DNA of 64,000 bases from Bacteroidota bacterium (GCA_023480735.1 JAMCXB010000061.1:1-64000), one strand, 5' to 3'. Positions 1-10,741 are shown, numbered from the stretch's first letter. Numbers and translations are program-made. The notes: generated by a model not told the origin, from the sequence alone.

Positions 1-2
1 CT

Positions 3-233
3 ACTTTTGGAGGCGTCACCACAACGACCGACGGGTCAGGGGAGACACACCCATTCGACTTCAATATCGCGGTTGGCGGCGGGCCGAATATTAACCTCGG
101 TACTGTCAATATCGGGGCGGAGGTAAGGTACACGTTCGGCACCGGCCCAGTCTTCAAGAACTCCTTGCCGACAAAGCCGTTCGCCGATGTCAAGAACGGG
201 ACATGGTCAATCATGGCGAGCGTGGGGTTCTGA
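3..233 (+). CDS. Outer-membrane beta-barrel protein, C-terminal fragment
   Basis: Only the last 76 codons lie in the window; the gene starts upstream of base 1. The frame reads with alternating polar and hydrophobic stretches typical of beta strands (for example INLGTVNIGAEVRYTFGTGP) and ends in WSIMASVGF. A terminal phenylalanine is the usual recognition signal for the BAM complex in outer-membrane barrels. I infer a small barrel or porin-like protein of the outer membrane. The family cannot be named from this fragment. Confidence 0.6.
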   Translation, partial: TFGGVTTTTDGSGETHPFDFNIAVGGGPNINLGTVNIGAEVRYTFGTGPVFKNSLPTKPFADVKNGTWSIMASVGF

Positions 234-784
234 GGGGAAACGGATTAAGCTGATTTCAATCGCACTTATTTACCCCTAAGATAAGTGTAATTGCCAATCG
301 CCCTGCTCTGTGGTCGCCAGGGCAGGGTGAAAGAGGAGCGCCGGATGCTATATGCTGGGCTATTCACGTTTCCTGCAACCACCAGCCACAATGATAAGAC
401 AAGTAATGTGGAGGGTGGCCACATAGTGCTCCAGCAGGAGCTCTTTCGCCGGTTGAACCGAACCTCGGCCGTTAATTAGAAAACACGAATACCCACGAAC
501 TCGCCAACAGCTAGAACTCGAGGGAATGGCATCAAACCTAAGATCCGCTTTCCGAAGGGTTTCTTGGAGGGAAATTCGGAAAGTGTGCAAGATTATCCAG
601 CCGCACAATAGTAGCCAAACGCCCCCGGTTCAAGATGATTTTTGGCCTCCACGAGTACAAAATATTGGCACGCGCCTTGAGCTATTCCTGAGGCGTTGAA
701 AATCGGGAAGAACTTCGATAAGAAAAGCATCACTAAGTGCAGTGAATGCAGTAATGTTCAGACAACAATCAGAAGGAATAAGTC
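234..784. other. 551-bp gap without a convincing gene
   Basis: I see no protein I would call real here. Short open frames on both strands have no recognisable motif and no good ribosome-binding site. One AT-rich inverted repeat, CACTTAT at 263-269 pairing with ATAAGTG at 281-287, lies 30 bases after the barrel-protein stop and may act as a weak transcription end. The stretch separates the barrel gene from the glycosylation block and presumably contains the promoter of the latter, but I cannot place it. Confidence 0.5.
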
Positions 785-3670
785 ATGCCCGCGACTGAGC
801 AGATTCAGAACAGCATAACCGCAATAGAAAACTTGATTGGAATGGAATTGTTGGACCAAGCGGAAAAATTGTGCTTGACGACAATCCAGTCGCAGGGAGA
901 GAATGCGCAACTCTTGAACTATTTGGGTGTCATTGAACACAGAAGAGGGAACTTGAGCAAAGCGCTGAGTCGGTTCGAAAAAGCCGAGGACTACGCCCCG
1001 AACAACCCCGAACTTCTAAGGAACGCCGAGATTACAAGAAATGAACTGGGAATTGCCCCGCAAACCGCAGATGACATAGCTGTGTCAAAACCGATGGGAT
1101 TCACGGGTGAGCGATATGTTCCCGAACTAACTGGTCAGATTGCCTACGAACATTATCACAGGTACGCGTTTGCGCGAGAATATGCCAAAGGAAACACCGT
1201 CCTGGATATTGCGAGCGGCGAAGGTTACGGCACAGCGTTGTTGGCACAGGTGGCGGGTTCCGTGTTAGGGGTTGATATATCATCGGAGGCTGTTAAACAC
1301 TCTTCAACACGCTACAGCCGCTTATCGAATTTAGAATTCAGGCAAGGTAGATGTGAAGACATTCCTGCCGCCGATGGTTCTTTTGACCTCTTGGTCTCTT
1401 TCGAAACTATAGAACACATCGAGAATCAGGAAGCTTTTCTTTCCGAGGTAACTCGGGTCTTGAATAAGGACGGCCTTTTTATCGTTTCATCCCCAAATAA
1501 GAAGGTTTATACGGATGAAAAGAACTACAAGAATCCCTATCACTTGAAGGAGCTTTACAAGGATCAGCTAAATAATCTTCTACATCGCTATTTCGCAAAT
1601 GTGCATCTCTTCGGCCAAAGATTGACATTCTCTTCGCATATATGGCCGCTGGAAAAAACTTCTTCTACAACTTTTGCCCACTATACTCGATCAAATGCAG
1701 AAGTGAATCGAGGTGTCGACCCTCCGTTTGAAGATGAATACACGTTAGCAGTTTGCTCGAATCATAACGTGAGAATGCAGTCGGGTGCCTCCCTGCTGAC
1801 CAGCGATAAAGACGAGATGTATCAGGATTTCACCAATCGCGGTGCAGTAATCGAACGGTTGGATAATGAGCTGGCGCAGGCAAGAGCAAGATGGATTGCC
1901 AATGCCATTCAAGTGCAATCTGCCCCAAAGCCGTCACCCCACATGCTGGAGGTTTACGCAATTTCTTCGATTGAGGACTACAGAACTTTTGTTTCAGAAA
2001 ACAGACCCACCGCGGAGCTTCCTTCGGCTCAAGGTGTGGACTGTCAAAAATCGGTCGAGCGGATTGTCTCGATGGAAGATTTTCCATTGCGCGCCACACT
2101 GCCCGAGTCCGATATTCGTCAGGCTTTTGCATCCCTCGGGAGCTGGTATACGGGGTTCAAATTCAACGGGCATCTGTACGGCGGACACAACGCTTATACC
2201 AACGATCCAAGATTAGAGGATTTCCTAACATGGTACAAGGAAGGAGGGGATATTCTCGAACTCGGGTCGTTCGAGGCCTCTCACACCTTGCGTCTTGTTC
2301 AATCTCCCCAAGTTCGATCTGTCTTGGGTCTTGAAGGAAGAGACTATCTTCTCACTAGGTCAAAACTGATCAAATTGCTTTCAGGCTCTGACAAAATGAA
2401 TTTTGCACAGTGCAATTTTGAGAGGGATGATATCTCGTCATTCGGCCGGTTCAACGTGGTCTTCTGCTCCGGGCTATTGTACCTTCTCTCGAAGCCGTGG
2501 GAATTGATAGAAAAAGTCGCGGCTGTGAGCGATAATCTGTTCCTCTCAACACACATTGCGAATAGTGTTAATGCTAGCGTTCTTGGTCACGACGGAGAAT
2601 TCCACCCGGGCGGTGCTTATCAAGATCCTCTTGGCGCACTCACGACACAATCTTTCTGGCTCACTTTTGAATCTCTTGTTAAAACCCTGGCAGAGAATGG
2701 CTTCAAGATTGTGAATGTCAGGCATTTCAATGATTGGGGTGGATACCAATTGGTTGACCTGTTTTGTTCAAAAGTTACAGCCACATCGGCTTTGTCTCGG
2801 CGAGAACAACCGGCTCCTGAAGTGCGAGAAGAGGAACATATAGCAGGAGTTGAGAAAGAAGCCCGGAGACACATCGAATATTCCACACAGGGGGCTGCAA
2901 GGGATGAAGACTATCTGCGACTTGTCGAAGAAATAGTTATGAAGGAGAATTTCTCCATAGACACAAGCCTGTCCGAATCTCAAATATCCGATTCTTTCAA
3001 GGAATTAGGCCCCTGGCGGACGAAATTCACTTTCAATGGAAAGCATTATGGCGGAGAGAGTAGTTACGCAGGTGATCCTAGAGTAAGGGATTTCTTCACT
3101 TGGTTCAGAAAAGGCGGGGCAGTACTTGAAATAGGATCATTTGAAGGTTCACACACGTTGCGCCTCGTTCAAAACCCGCGAATCGAGTCTGTCCTCGGCC
3201 TGGAGGGAAGAGACTATCTCGTTCGTCGATCGAAACTGATAAAATCGATATCGGGCAGCGACAAAATGAATTTCGTGCAGTGTGACTTCGAAACTGAAGA
3301 TATCTCATCATACGGTGAATTCGATGCCGTCTTCTGCTCAGGTCTCCTATACCATCTTTCCAAACCCTGGGAATTGATTGAAAAAATAACGGCCATTACG
3401 GACAATCTCTTTCTTTCAACACACTATGCCAAAACAGGCTCGATCAGTCTGCACGATTTGGAAGGAGAATATTACCATGAGGGACCTTTTGAGGACCCTC
3501 TGAGTGGACTTACACCACAATCATTTTGGCCGACTTATGACTCCCTGACTCGGGTTCTCGAAAATAACGGGTTCAGGGTAATCAACGCACGGCATTTTGA
3601 TAATTGGGGAGGCCACAAGCTTGCCAACATTTTCTGTTCAAAGGAAAATCATAGCACGTCCGTTTCATGA
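785..3670 (+). CDS. TPR protein with three methyltransferase domains, two of them a tandem duplication
   Basis: This 961-aa protein starts at an ATG preceded by GAAGGAA. Residues about 1-90 look like TPR helices (LLNYLGVIEHRRGNLSKALSRFEKAEDYAPNNPELL). Residues about 100-300 form a class I SAM methyltransferase of the Methyltransf_11/23 type, with motif I VLDIASGEGYG near residue 138. Two further domains, about 438-661 and 727-955, repeat the same ~225-residue layout. Shared blocks include GSFE-SHTLRLVQ, SVLGLEGRDYL, SGSDKMNF, CSGLLY-LSKPWELIEK and a closing NDWGG/DNWGG. They resemble CmoB-like methyltransferase folds with an ELGSFEG SAM loop. The next gene, a giant glycosyltransferase, starts 43 bp downstream, so the likely role is methylating sugars or peptide carriers in glycan assembly. 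The substrate is unknown. Confidence 0.8.
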   Translation: MPATEQIQNSITAIENLIGMELLDQAEKLCLTTIQSQGENAQLLNYLGVIEHRRGNLSKALSRFEKAEDYAPNNPELLRNAEITRNELGIAPQTADDIAVSKPMGFTGERYVPELTGQIAYEHYHRYAFAREYAKGNTVLDIASGEGYGTALLAQVAGSVLGVDISSEAVKHSSTRYSRLSNLEFRQGRCEDIPAADGSFDLLVSFETIEHIENQEAFLSEVTRVLNKDGLFIVSSPNKKVYTDEKNYKNPYHLKELYKDQLNNLLHRYFANVHLFGQRLTFSSHIWPLEKTSSTTFAHYTRSNAEVNRGVDPPFEDEYTLAVCSNHNVRMQSGASLLTSDKDEMYQDFTNRGAVIERLDNELAQARARWIANAIQVQSAPKPSPHMLEVYAISSIEDYRTFVSENRPTAELPSAQGVDCQKSVERIVSMEDFPLRATLPESDIRQAFASLGSWYTGFKFNGHLYGGHNAYTNDPRLEDFLTWYKEGGDILELGSFEASHTLRLVQSPQVRSVLGLEGRDYLLTRSKLIKLLSGSDKMNFAQCNFERDDISSFGRFNVVFCSGLLYLLSKPWELIEKVAAVSDNLFLSTHIANSVNASVLGHDGEFHPGGAYQDPLGALTTQSFWLTFESLVKTLAENGFKIVNVRHFNDWGGYQLVDLFCSKVTATSALSRREQPAPEVREEEHIAGVEKEARRHIEYSTQGAARDEDYLRLVEEIVMKENFSIDTSLSESQISDSFKELGPWRTKFTFNGKHYGGESSYAGDPRVRDFFTWFRKGGAVLEIGSFEGSHTLRLVQNPRIESVLGLEGRDYLVRRSKLIKSISGSDKMNFVQCDFETEDISSYGEFDAVFCSGLLYHLSKPWELIEKITAITDNLFLSTHYAKTGSISLHDLEGEYYHEGPFEDPLSGLTPQSFWPTYDSLTRVLENNGFRVINARHFDNWGGHKLANIFCSKENHSTSVS

Positions 3671-3712
3671 CGAAGTATCAAGAAGGAATCCTCTAAACGA
3701 AGGAAGTACCTC

Positions 3713-6700
3713 ATGCAGCCATCTCAGACACACTTTGCGGTTTACACCAGTTCTGTTGGTAACTATTTCTTTCGAGAGATCAGCGACCTGATCGTAGCAG
3801 GTTTGCGACAGCTCGGAGCAAGAGTCACTGTCAGAAATGAAAATGAGCAATTCATGTCAGCCGCAGATTGGCATGTGGTAGTCGCTCCGCATGAATTTTT
3901 CTACCTTGGCCAGGGTGAAATTCGGCGGAAAGAGGGGTTACCGGAGAATTCGATCGTAGTAAACACCGAACAGCCTTCAACTGAATGGTTTGCCTTAGCT
4001 TATACGATGTTCCACCATGCAAAGAAGATTTGGGACATCGACTACCATTCTGCCGAGAACATATCTGCGCTCGGATTCGCATGCTCTTACCTTCCGCTCG
4101 GGTACGTTCCCAACTTCTCTTCATATGACCGGATCGAAAATCTTCCGGAAACTGTAGCACCGATGGCTTTGAAGCCAGCGGGAAGAAAACGGTCTTTTCT
4201 TCACGATCCGTGGAACAGCAGACCCATAGACATCCTTTTTATGGGAACGATGAGCCGTAAGAGAGAAGACTTTTTCGACCGCTTCGATTCGACCGCAGTG
4301 AAGTACAACAGCTACCTTCATAAGATACCAGCAGGAACCCCTCTTGTGCCTGGCCATCCGTGGTATCTGGGGACATCGGGATCTGCCGGCCTCTCTCAAC
4401 GAAGCAAACTGGTTCTGAATATTCACAGGGGCAACGATGTCTATTTTGAATGGCAGCGCGTTGTAATGCTTGGAATATGGCAGCGAACTCTTGTCATAAG
4501 TGAGCCTTGTACTTCGGCGCCGCCTTTCGAACCCGGCGTCGATTATGTGGAAGCAACTTCTGACAAAATACCGGGACTGGTGGACTATTATCTCTCGACA
4601 GTAGAGGGGCGCAAGGCGGCACAGGAAATAATCGATCACGGTTACAAAACACTTACTGAGGATTGCAGGATTACAGACCTGCTGAGTGTCCTAGTGGGAG
4701 AACTGGACAATTGTCGAAATGAAGAAACAACCTCTGGCGATTCTCTTGGTAGCCCGGCCGACGAACCGCATGCAGTGAAGCCGGTTCAATCTGTCCGCCG
4801 AAAAATCTGCGTCGTCCTCGGCCGCGATGATGCGCATTATCGCGACTACGGGGGACCTGCCGGGATGAAGCGCGTCGCCAAGCTGCTTGCCGCAGCAGGC
4901 AATGATGTCACGCTCCTTCATCTGACCGAGGATTGGAAGGAGGCAGGATCCGAAGGAAAGGGCGATCCGAGTCAAAGCCCAGGCTGCGTTGTCAATTTGA
5001 CCCTTCCATCTGCCCCATCGATTCAATACGAACTCGCAGGCCAGCATACCATTGACTCATCAAACGCGTATTTTTGGCTCAAGGAAAACAGCTTTGATGT
5101 GATCCATTTCCCTGAAATGAACGGTGTAGGATACTACTCGCTTCTGGCAAAACATCAGGGACTGGCGTTCCAGTCGACTAAGCTGGCGGTGCACGTCCAG
5201 GGCCCAACCCGCCGGATCATGGGATTGGCTTCAAGGCATTTCAATCATGTTCGCGACATGGAAGTCGATTTCATGGAGCAACAATGTGTCTCTCTCGCCG
5301 ATTCAGTTGTAACTCAGTTCGACAGTACTATGGAATGGATATCAGCCGAGCATTGGGCACCAACCTCAAAAGGGGTTGTGATGCCGTACCCGATCACTTC
5401 GCATACGAACTCAGGTTTCACGCATCAGAACAAACCTGGCACAAAGGATCTCGTGTTGGTCACGACGAGGATTTCACCCCGTTCCTTGAACCTCTTTTGT
5501 GATTCAATAGAGAAGCTGCACGAGACTTGGCACGGCACGCTCAGGCTCTTCATTCTCAGCCTGGAGAGGCCGGTCCTACCGCAAGAGATTCGGAATCAAA
5601 TACAAGCTCTTTCCAGCAGGCTCGGTTATCCGGTCGATCTGCAGGTCGTAAGTACGATTTCGAACATACTGGCATTCGCGAATGCAAATCCCGGCTTAAT
5701 GTTGCTACTTCCTCCCGATGAAAATCTGCAGGAAATTGCCCTTAATTTGTGGACTGCTGGAGTCCAGTTCTTGACCGCGTCGGTCGACGGGCTGAGGAGC
5801 CTGAGCCCCAATGATACATTGGAACAAATTCTTGTTCCGTCAAAAGCCAGCCAGATTGCTTCGAGGCTTAAGAGCATCTTAGATGGCGGATACAGTGAAA
5901 TAAAATGCGATTTAGACACCAAGGAACTTGAATGTGCATGGACAGGTTGGTCGTCGAGATTGTTGGACAGCTCCTCTAACCTATCGGGCCAGGATATGAC
6001 GTCTGCCTCCAGCGAAAACAACGCCCCGTTGGTCACCGTATGCATCGTGCACCATAACAGGCGGAAATACCTCGCCCAGGCCCTGGCATCCATCGAAGCG
6101 CAGGATTATCCTAACTTTGAAATCGTTTTGGTCGACGACGGCAGCGATGATCCCGAAGCAATAAGATACCTCAGAGAACTAGAACCCAAGTTCAAAGTGC
6201 GCGGCTGGAAAATTGTCAGACAAGAAAACAAATATTTGGGAGCTGCACGGAACGAAGCCGCACGACACGCAAGCGGCGAATACATCTTGTTCATGGATGA
6301 TGACAATGTCGCGAAGCCGGAAGAGATCTCAACTTATGTGAAAGCGGCTTTGAGGACCAAGGCGGATATATTAACCTGCATCAACGACGTGTTCTCAGGA
6401 GAGTCGATTCCGGAGGCAGGCCAAAGAAGGAAACGCTGGCTTCACCTCGGTCCGGCGCTCTCGGTCGGTGTTTTCAAGAACTGTTTCGGCGATGCAAACG
6501 CATTGATACGCCGCAAGGCCTTCGAAGCGTTCGGGGGCTTCACCGAGGACTACGGGGTAGCTCATGAGGACTGGGAATTCTACGCGGCCGCTGTCATTAA
6601 AGGGGCACATCTTGAAGTCGTTCCCGATGCACTCTTCTGGTATCGATCGTCTGTCGGAAGCATGGTCAAGACCACGGACAAATACGCGAGCATTATGCGG

Positions 6701-9700
6701 CCCCTGAGACCCTATCTTAACGCCGTACCGCATTCTCTGAGACCATTTGTGCTTTTGGGGCTCGGGTTTAATATCCAGAGTTGGGATCTCGTCCCGCGTT
6801 CGCAAACTGACGAGGTGGTCCAGCTGGTGAATGCTTCCAGAACTCTCTTCGACCTAAAACAGTACGAACAGGGATTGCTTGTAATGTATGCCGCGCTGGA
6901 AGCGGCGCTCAAAAAGGGGAAAGTGGGCCTTGCGGAAGAAATCTTGGCCCTATTACAAAAACCCAACTACAAGAAGCTCCTCACGAAGAATGGGATCTCG
7001 CTTGATAAGATTCGAATCGATAGAGAACAAAATGGGATGGATGGTTGGCACAGTAACCAGGCACCTTATCTGCATGAAGGTTCGATAAATGACGGACCAA
7101 TCTTTCCCGGCATCATTGGCGGGGAGAGTGTGACCGCGTCGGGATCCGATGCCGGACCGGCAGCTGTGAGAAAGGCAGAAACAAATAAGGAACAAACAAA
7201 GCACTCATCATCCGAGTCTAACAATTCGAAACCTCTTGTGTCGATTATTCTCCTGGTTTACAACAAGCTTGAATATTCGAAGAAATGTATCGAATCGATA
7301 CTTGCGAACGTTAAGTATGAAAACTACGAGATAATTGTTTCGGACAACGCATCGACTGATGGAACCCGTGAATTCATGCAAGACTTGTCGAAGCAAGTAA
7401 AACATTTGAAGTATGTTCGGAATGAGAGCAATCTCGGCTACGTTGGCGGGAATAACAACGGCGTGGCGGCAGCGAAGGGCGAGTATGTCATCCTCCTTAA
7501 CAATGACACGATTGTCAACCCGGGCTGGCTCGAATCACTTGTCCATTTCGCGGAGAAGACGCCAGATTGCGGAGCGGTCGGCTCTAAGCTCGTGTACCCC
7601 GATGGGAGGCTTCAGGAGGCGGGCGGAATCATCTTCTCAGACGGCAACGGGTGGAATTACGGGAAATGGCTGGACCCCAATGATCCGAAATTCAATTTCG
7701 TCAGGGAAGTCGACTACATTTCAGGCGCCTCTCTGATGGTCAGGCACGACTTATGGGATGCAATCGGCGGACTTGACGAGCGTTTCTCGCCCGCCTATTT
7801 TGAAGATTCCGACCTTTGTTTTGCCGTAAGGAAGCACGGCTACAAGGTTTATTACCAGCCAAAGAGCTCCATTATCCACTTCGAAGGAATTACAAACGGA
7901 ACGGATGTTAACTCGGGCCGAAAGAAATTCCAGATAATCAACAGGCCGAAGTTCATAGATAAATGGCAAAAAGAATTAACGACACAATTTCCAAACGACC
8001 CGAGGAGCGTCCCCATGGCATCGAACCGAGGGAAGTCCAGAAACGTACTCGTCGTCGATCCGACACTGCCGCGGTTCGACAGGGCTGCAGGATCTCTGCA
8101 TCTGTTCAACATCCTGAAAATCCTGAAAGCGCTCAACTTCCACATTACCTTTGTTTCGGCGAGCGCGGGGCTGCAGGAGAAATACAAACCGATCCTTGAG
8201 GACATGGGCATCGAGACTTACGCAGGCGACGCGGCAGCTATGTCGTTCTTCGGGCAAAAGACAGCTTACCCGGAGATCGACTATGTGAAGCTGTTCCAGG
8301 ACAGGAATTTCGAATATGCGATACTGAACTTCTGGTACAACGCAGAATATTATCTGCCGGTTATAAGGAAGTTTTCTCCCCGCACGAAGATTATCATCGA
8401 TACCGAGGATGTCCATTTTATTCGTGAGCAGCGAGAAGCGGAAATTAAGGCTGACCCGGCAATGATGAAGATGGCCGCGGAGAAGAAGGCCCGCGAACTG
8501 GCGATATATAAACAAGCCGACTCCATATGGGTTGTGACGGAAGACGACAGGCGCGCTCTGCAGAAAGAATTGGGCCGGGCAAAGATAGAAATCCGGCCAG
8601 TTGTCCATGAGACTCAACGGTCCTCAGGCAATTTCGCAAACCGGGGCGGTCTTCTTTTCGTCGGCAATTTCGCCCACAGGCCCAATATCGACGCTGCTCA
8701 GTTCTTTGTCAAAGAGGTAATGCCGATGGTTTCGAAAGCAATTCCCGACATAAAGCTGCACATCGTGGGAAATGATCCTCAAAACCTGACCGCGGCACTG
8801 GCCTCGAGCAACGTTTCCGTGCATGGCTACGTCGAAGAACTCTCCGTTTTCTACGATGGATGTCGGCTCTCTGTCGCCCCATTAAGGTACGGAGCAGGAC
8901 TGAAGGGCAAGATCGTGGAGTCGCTCTCGTATGGCGTGCCCGTCGTTACCACTTCCATAGGAGCAGAGGGAACCGGTCTGCGGGACGGCTCTGAAATTCT
9001 GGTGGCAGACGATCCGCAATTAATGGCAACGCGAATTGAAGAAGCATACAAGAGTAAGGAATTATGGGAACGCCTTTCTGTCAACGGACGGTCCGCCATG
9101 GAAAGCAGATGGTCATTCGAGACAGGACGGAAAATGATCGAGGAACTTCTCTCGCCGGATGCCGACTGGAATGTGGCGCCCGAAGAGAAGGTGACCTCCA
9201 TTATCATGCTTACGTACAACCAGCTCGAATACACGAAGCTTACTGTTGACAGCATACGAAGGCACACCAGAGCGCCGTACGAACTGATCGTCATCGATAA
9301 CGCTTCAACGGACGGCACCGTCGAATACCTAAAAGCCCAGAAAGACATCCGCACCGTGTTCAACAAAGACAACCTTGGTTTTCCTGCAGGCTGCAACCAG
9401 GGGCTGGAAATCGCTTCCGGCAATTACGCGCTTCTCCTGAACAACGATGTCATCGTCGCGGATGACTGGCTGGAAGGGCTCATCGAGTGTGCGGAAAGCA
9501 CGCCGTCGATAGGCATTGTCGGTTCAATGAGTAACAGGGTGAGCGGTCTGCAGTTGGAGGCCAATCCTGGCTATACAAAAGTGAGCCGCGTGCAGGAGTA
9601 CGCTGCGAAGTACAGGAGAAAGAATCGCAATAAATGGTTCGAATCGCCGCGCGTAGCCGGCCTGTGCATGCTGATAAAGAGGGAGGTCGTGGAGAAAATA

Positions 9701-10564
9701 GGCGGACTCGACACTGCGTTCGGTATCGGAAATTGTGAAGATGACGACTACTGTCTGCGGGCAAGGCTTGCCGGTTACAAAGTTGCAATCGCGGGCGATG
9801 TGTTCATCCACCACTTCGGCAGCAAAAGCTTCGGAAAGGACGGGTGGGACAAGTACGTGGAGTTCATAAAGGCGAACGAATTGGTTTTCAAGAACAAGTG
9901 GGGAGTTGCCCCGTTGGAGTGGTGGCGCGAAGGGAAACAGATCATGAAGACCTCACCAATATATTTACCTCTGCGAGCCGACGGTCCGAATCGCTCCGAG
10001 TCCATCGTCGATTCTGAGGGTGCATCCGCAGTGCAGTCGACCGACGGAGTAATCCGGAACAACCCTGGCCGCGTGGAGGAGGTTGCACGGCATAGCTCCG
10101 GTAATCCTGCACCGACAGGGTCGGAAAATCTCGACGATATCTATCAAAACGCCCGCAGTCTTGCAATGAGCGGAAAGATCGACGAATCGATCCTGAAGTT
10201 CGGAGAACTCCTGAAAGCCAACCCGGATCATGCCGGTGCCCTGAACGATCTCGGCGCGCTTTACTTCCAGAAGGGTGAAAAAGAAAAAGCAATCCGGCAT
10301 TTCCGCGATTCGATCGAGGCGTATCCGTTGAACATGGAAGCATTGAGGAACCTGGCAGATATCTACCTGGATTCGGGCCGAATTGAGGACGCAATGAAGA
10401 CACTTAAAGATATTTTGTCGATAAAGTCCAACGATCAGGAGTCGTTGCAGAAAATCGGGTACATATGCGCACTCCTCGGGAAGGCTGAAGACGCATCGTT
10501 CTTTCTTTCAACCGCCCAAAGGGCCACCGAATCAACAGGTGACATGCCGGTTGATCAGAGATGA
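3713..10564 (+). CDS. Giant multi-domain glycosyltransferase with C-terminal TPR repeats
   Basis: The 2283-aa protein starts at an ATG behind AAGGAAG. Domains in order are: a CgeB/GT-B-like region, ~1-335 (YFEWQRVVMLGIWQRTLVIS); a degenerate GT4-like region, ~363-752 (GGPAGMKRVAKLL); GT2 number 1, ~771-1000 (VTVCIVHHNRRKYLAQAL, FMDDDN); GT2 number 2, ~1172-1420 (VSIILLVYNKLEYSKKC, LLNNDT); GT4, ~1443-1812 (GLLFVGNFAHRPNI, GLKGKIVESLSYGVPVV); GT2 number 3, ~1826-2072 (TSIIMLTYNQLEYTKL, LLNNDV); and TPRs, ~2138-2270. No signal peptide or membrane segment is evident, so it is probably cytoplasmic and acts on nucleotide-sugar donors. The fusion suggests one polypeptide that adds several sugars in a set order. 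TPRs could hold the protein acceptor, as in O-GlcNAc-type systems, but that is inference. Acceptor and sugars are unknown. Confidence 0.85.
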   Translation: MQPSQTHFAVYTSSVGNYFFREISDLIVAGLRQLGARVTVRNENEQFMSAADWHVVVAPHEFFYLGQGEIRRKEGLPENSIVVNTEQPSTEWFALAYTMFHHAKKIWDIDYHSAENISALGFACSYLPLGYVPNFSSYDRIENLPETVAPMALKPAGRKRSFLHDPWNSRPIDILFMGTMSRKREDFFDRFDSTAVKYNSYLHKIPAGTPLVPGHPWYLGTSGSAGLSQRSKLVLNIHRGNDVYFEWQRVVMLGIWQRTLVISEPCTSAPPFEPGVDYVEATSDKIPGLVDYYLSTVEGRKAAQEIIDHGYKTLTEDCRITDLLSVLVGELDNCRNEETTSGDSLGSPADEPHAVKPVQSVRRKICVVLGRDDAHYRDYGGPAGMKRVAKLLAAAGNDVTLLHLTEDWKEAGSEGKGDPSQSPGCVVNLTLPSAPSIQYELAGQHTIDSSNAYFWLKENSFDVIHFPEMNGVGYYSLLAKHQGLAFQSTKLAVHVQGPTRRIMGLASRHFNHVRDMEVDFMEQQCVSLADSVVTQFDSTMEWISAEHWAPTSKGVVMPYPITSHTNSGFTHQNKPGTKDLVLVTTRISPRSLNLFCDSIEKLHETWHGTLRLFILSLERPVLPQEIRNQIQALSSRLGYPVDLQVVSTISNILAFANANPGLMLLLPPDENLQEIALNLWTAGVQFLTASVDGLRSLSPNDTLEQILVPSKASQIASRLKSILDGGYSEIKCDLDTKELECAWTGWSSRLLDSSSNLSGQDMTSASSENNAPLVTVCIVHHNRRKYLAQALASIEAQDYPNFEIVLVDDGSDDPEAIRYLRELEPKFKVRGWKIVRQENKYLGAARNEAARHASGEYILFMDDDNVAKPEEISTYVKAALRTKADILTCINDVFSGESIPEAGQRRKRWLHLGPALSVGVFKNCFGDANALIRRKAFEAFGGFTEDYGVAHEDWEFYAAAVIKGAHLEVVPDALFWYRSSVGSMVKTTDKYASIMRPLRPYLNAVPHSLRPFVLLGLGFNIQSWDLVPRSQTDEVVQLVNASRTLFDLKQYEQGLLVMYAALEAALKKGKVGLAEEILALLQKPNYKKLLTKNGISLDKIRIDREQNGMDGWHSNQAPYLHEGSINDGPIFPGIIGGESVTASGSDAGPAAVRKAETNKEQTKHSSSESNNSKPLVSIILLVYNKLEYSKKCIESILANVKYENYEIIVSDNASTDGTREFMQDLSKQVKHLKYVRNESNLGYVGGNNNGVAAAKGEYVILLNNDTIVNPGWLESLVHFAEKTPDCGAVGSKLVYPDGRLQEAGGIIFSDGNGWNYGKWLDPNDPKFNFVREVDYISGASLMVRHDLWDAIGGLDERFSPAYFEDSDLCFAVRKHGYKVYYQPKSSIIHFEGITNGTDVNSGRKKFQIINRPKFIDKWQKELTTQFPNDPRSVPMASNRGKSRNVLVVDPTLPRFDRAAGSLHLFNILKILKALNFHITFVSASAGLQEKYKPILEDMGIETYAGDAAAMSFFGQKTAYPEIDYVKLFQDRNFEYAILNFWYNAEYYLPVIRKFSPRTKIIIDTEDVHFIREQREAEIKADPAMMKMAAEKKARELAIYKQADSIWVVTEDDRRALQKELGRAKIEIRPVVHETQRSSGNFANRGGLLFVGNFAHRPNIDAAQFFVKEVMPMVSKAIPDIKLHIVGNDPQNLTAALASSNVSVHGYVEELSVFYDGCRLSVAPLRYGAGLKGKIVESLSYGVPVVTTSIGAEGTGLRDGSEILVADDPQLMATRIEEAYKSKELWERLSVNGRSAMESRWSFETGRKMIEELLSPDADWNVAPEEKVTSIIMLTYNQLEYTKLTVDSIRRHTRAPYELIVIDNASTDGTVEYLKAQKDIRTVFNKDNLGFPAGCNQGLEIASGNYALLLNNDVIVADDWLEGLIECAESTPSIGIVGSMSNRVSGLQLEANPGYTKVSRVQEYAAKYRRKNRNKWFESPRVAGLCMLIKREVVEKIGGLDTAFGIGNCEDDDYCLRARLAGYKVAIAGDVFIHHFGSKSFGKDGWDKYVEFIKANELVFKNKWGVAPLEWWREGKQIMKTSPIYLPLRADGPNRSESIVDSEGASAVQSTDGVIRNNPGRVEEVARHSSGNPAPTGSENLDDIYQNARSLAMSGKIDESILKFGELLKANPDHAGALNDLGALYFQKGEKEKAIRHFRDSIEAYPLNMEALRNLADIYLDSGRIEDAMKTLKDILSIKSNDQESLQKIGYICALLGKAEDASFFLSTAQRATESTGDMPVDQR

Positions 10565-10741
10565 CCCTCATCAAAGATGTCTTGGCGGGGCAATGAATGA
10601 GGAGATTTCAGTCTACAAAGTGTAGCACTCCGATGCAGAGTTTCGCGATAAGACAACTCCCAAGGATGCATCGGCAGGCGATGATACCTTAAGGGATACC
10701 CCTTACTCCGAAGGTCCGACATCATTTACTGGCAGAAGAAC

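Noticed and set aside
291..608. Short ORFs on both strands in the first gap
   Set aside because: No motif, poor start context, and the two overlap each other on opposite strands.
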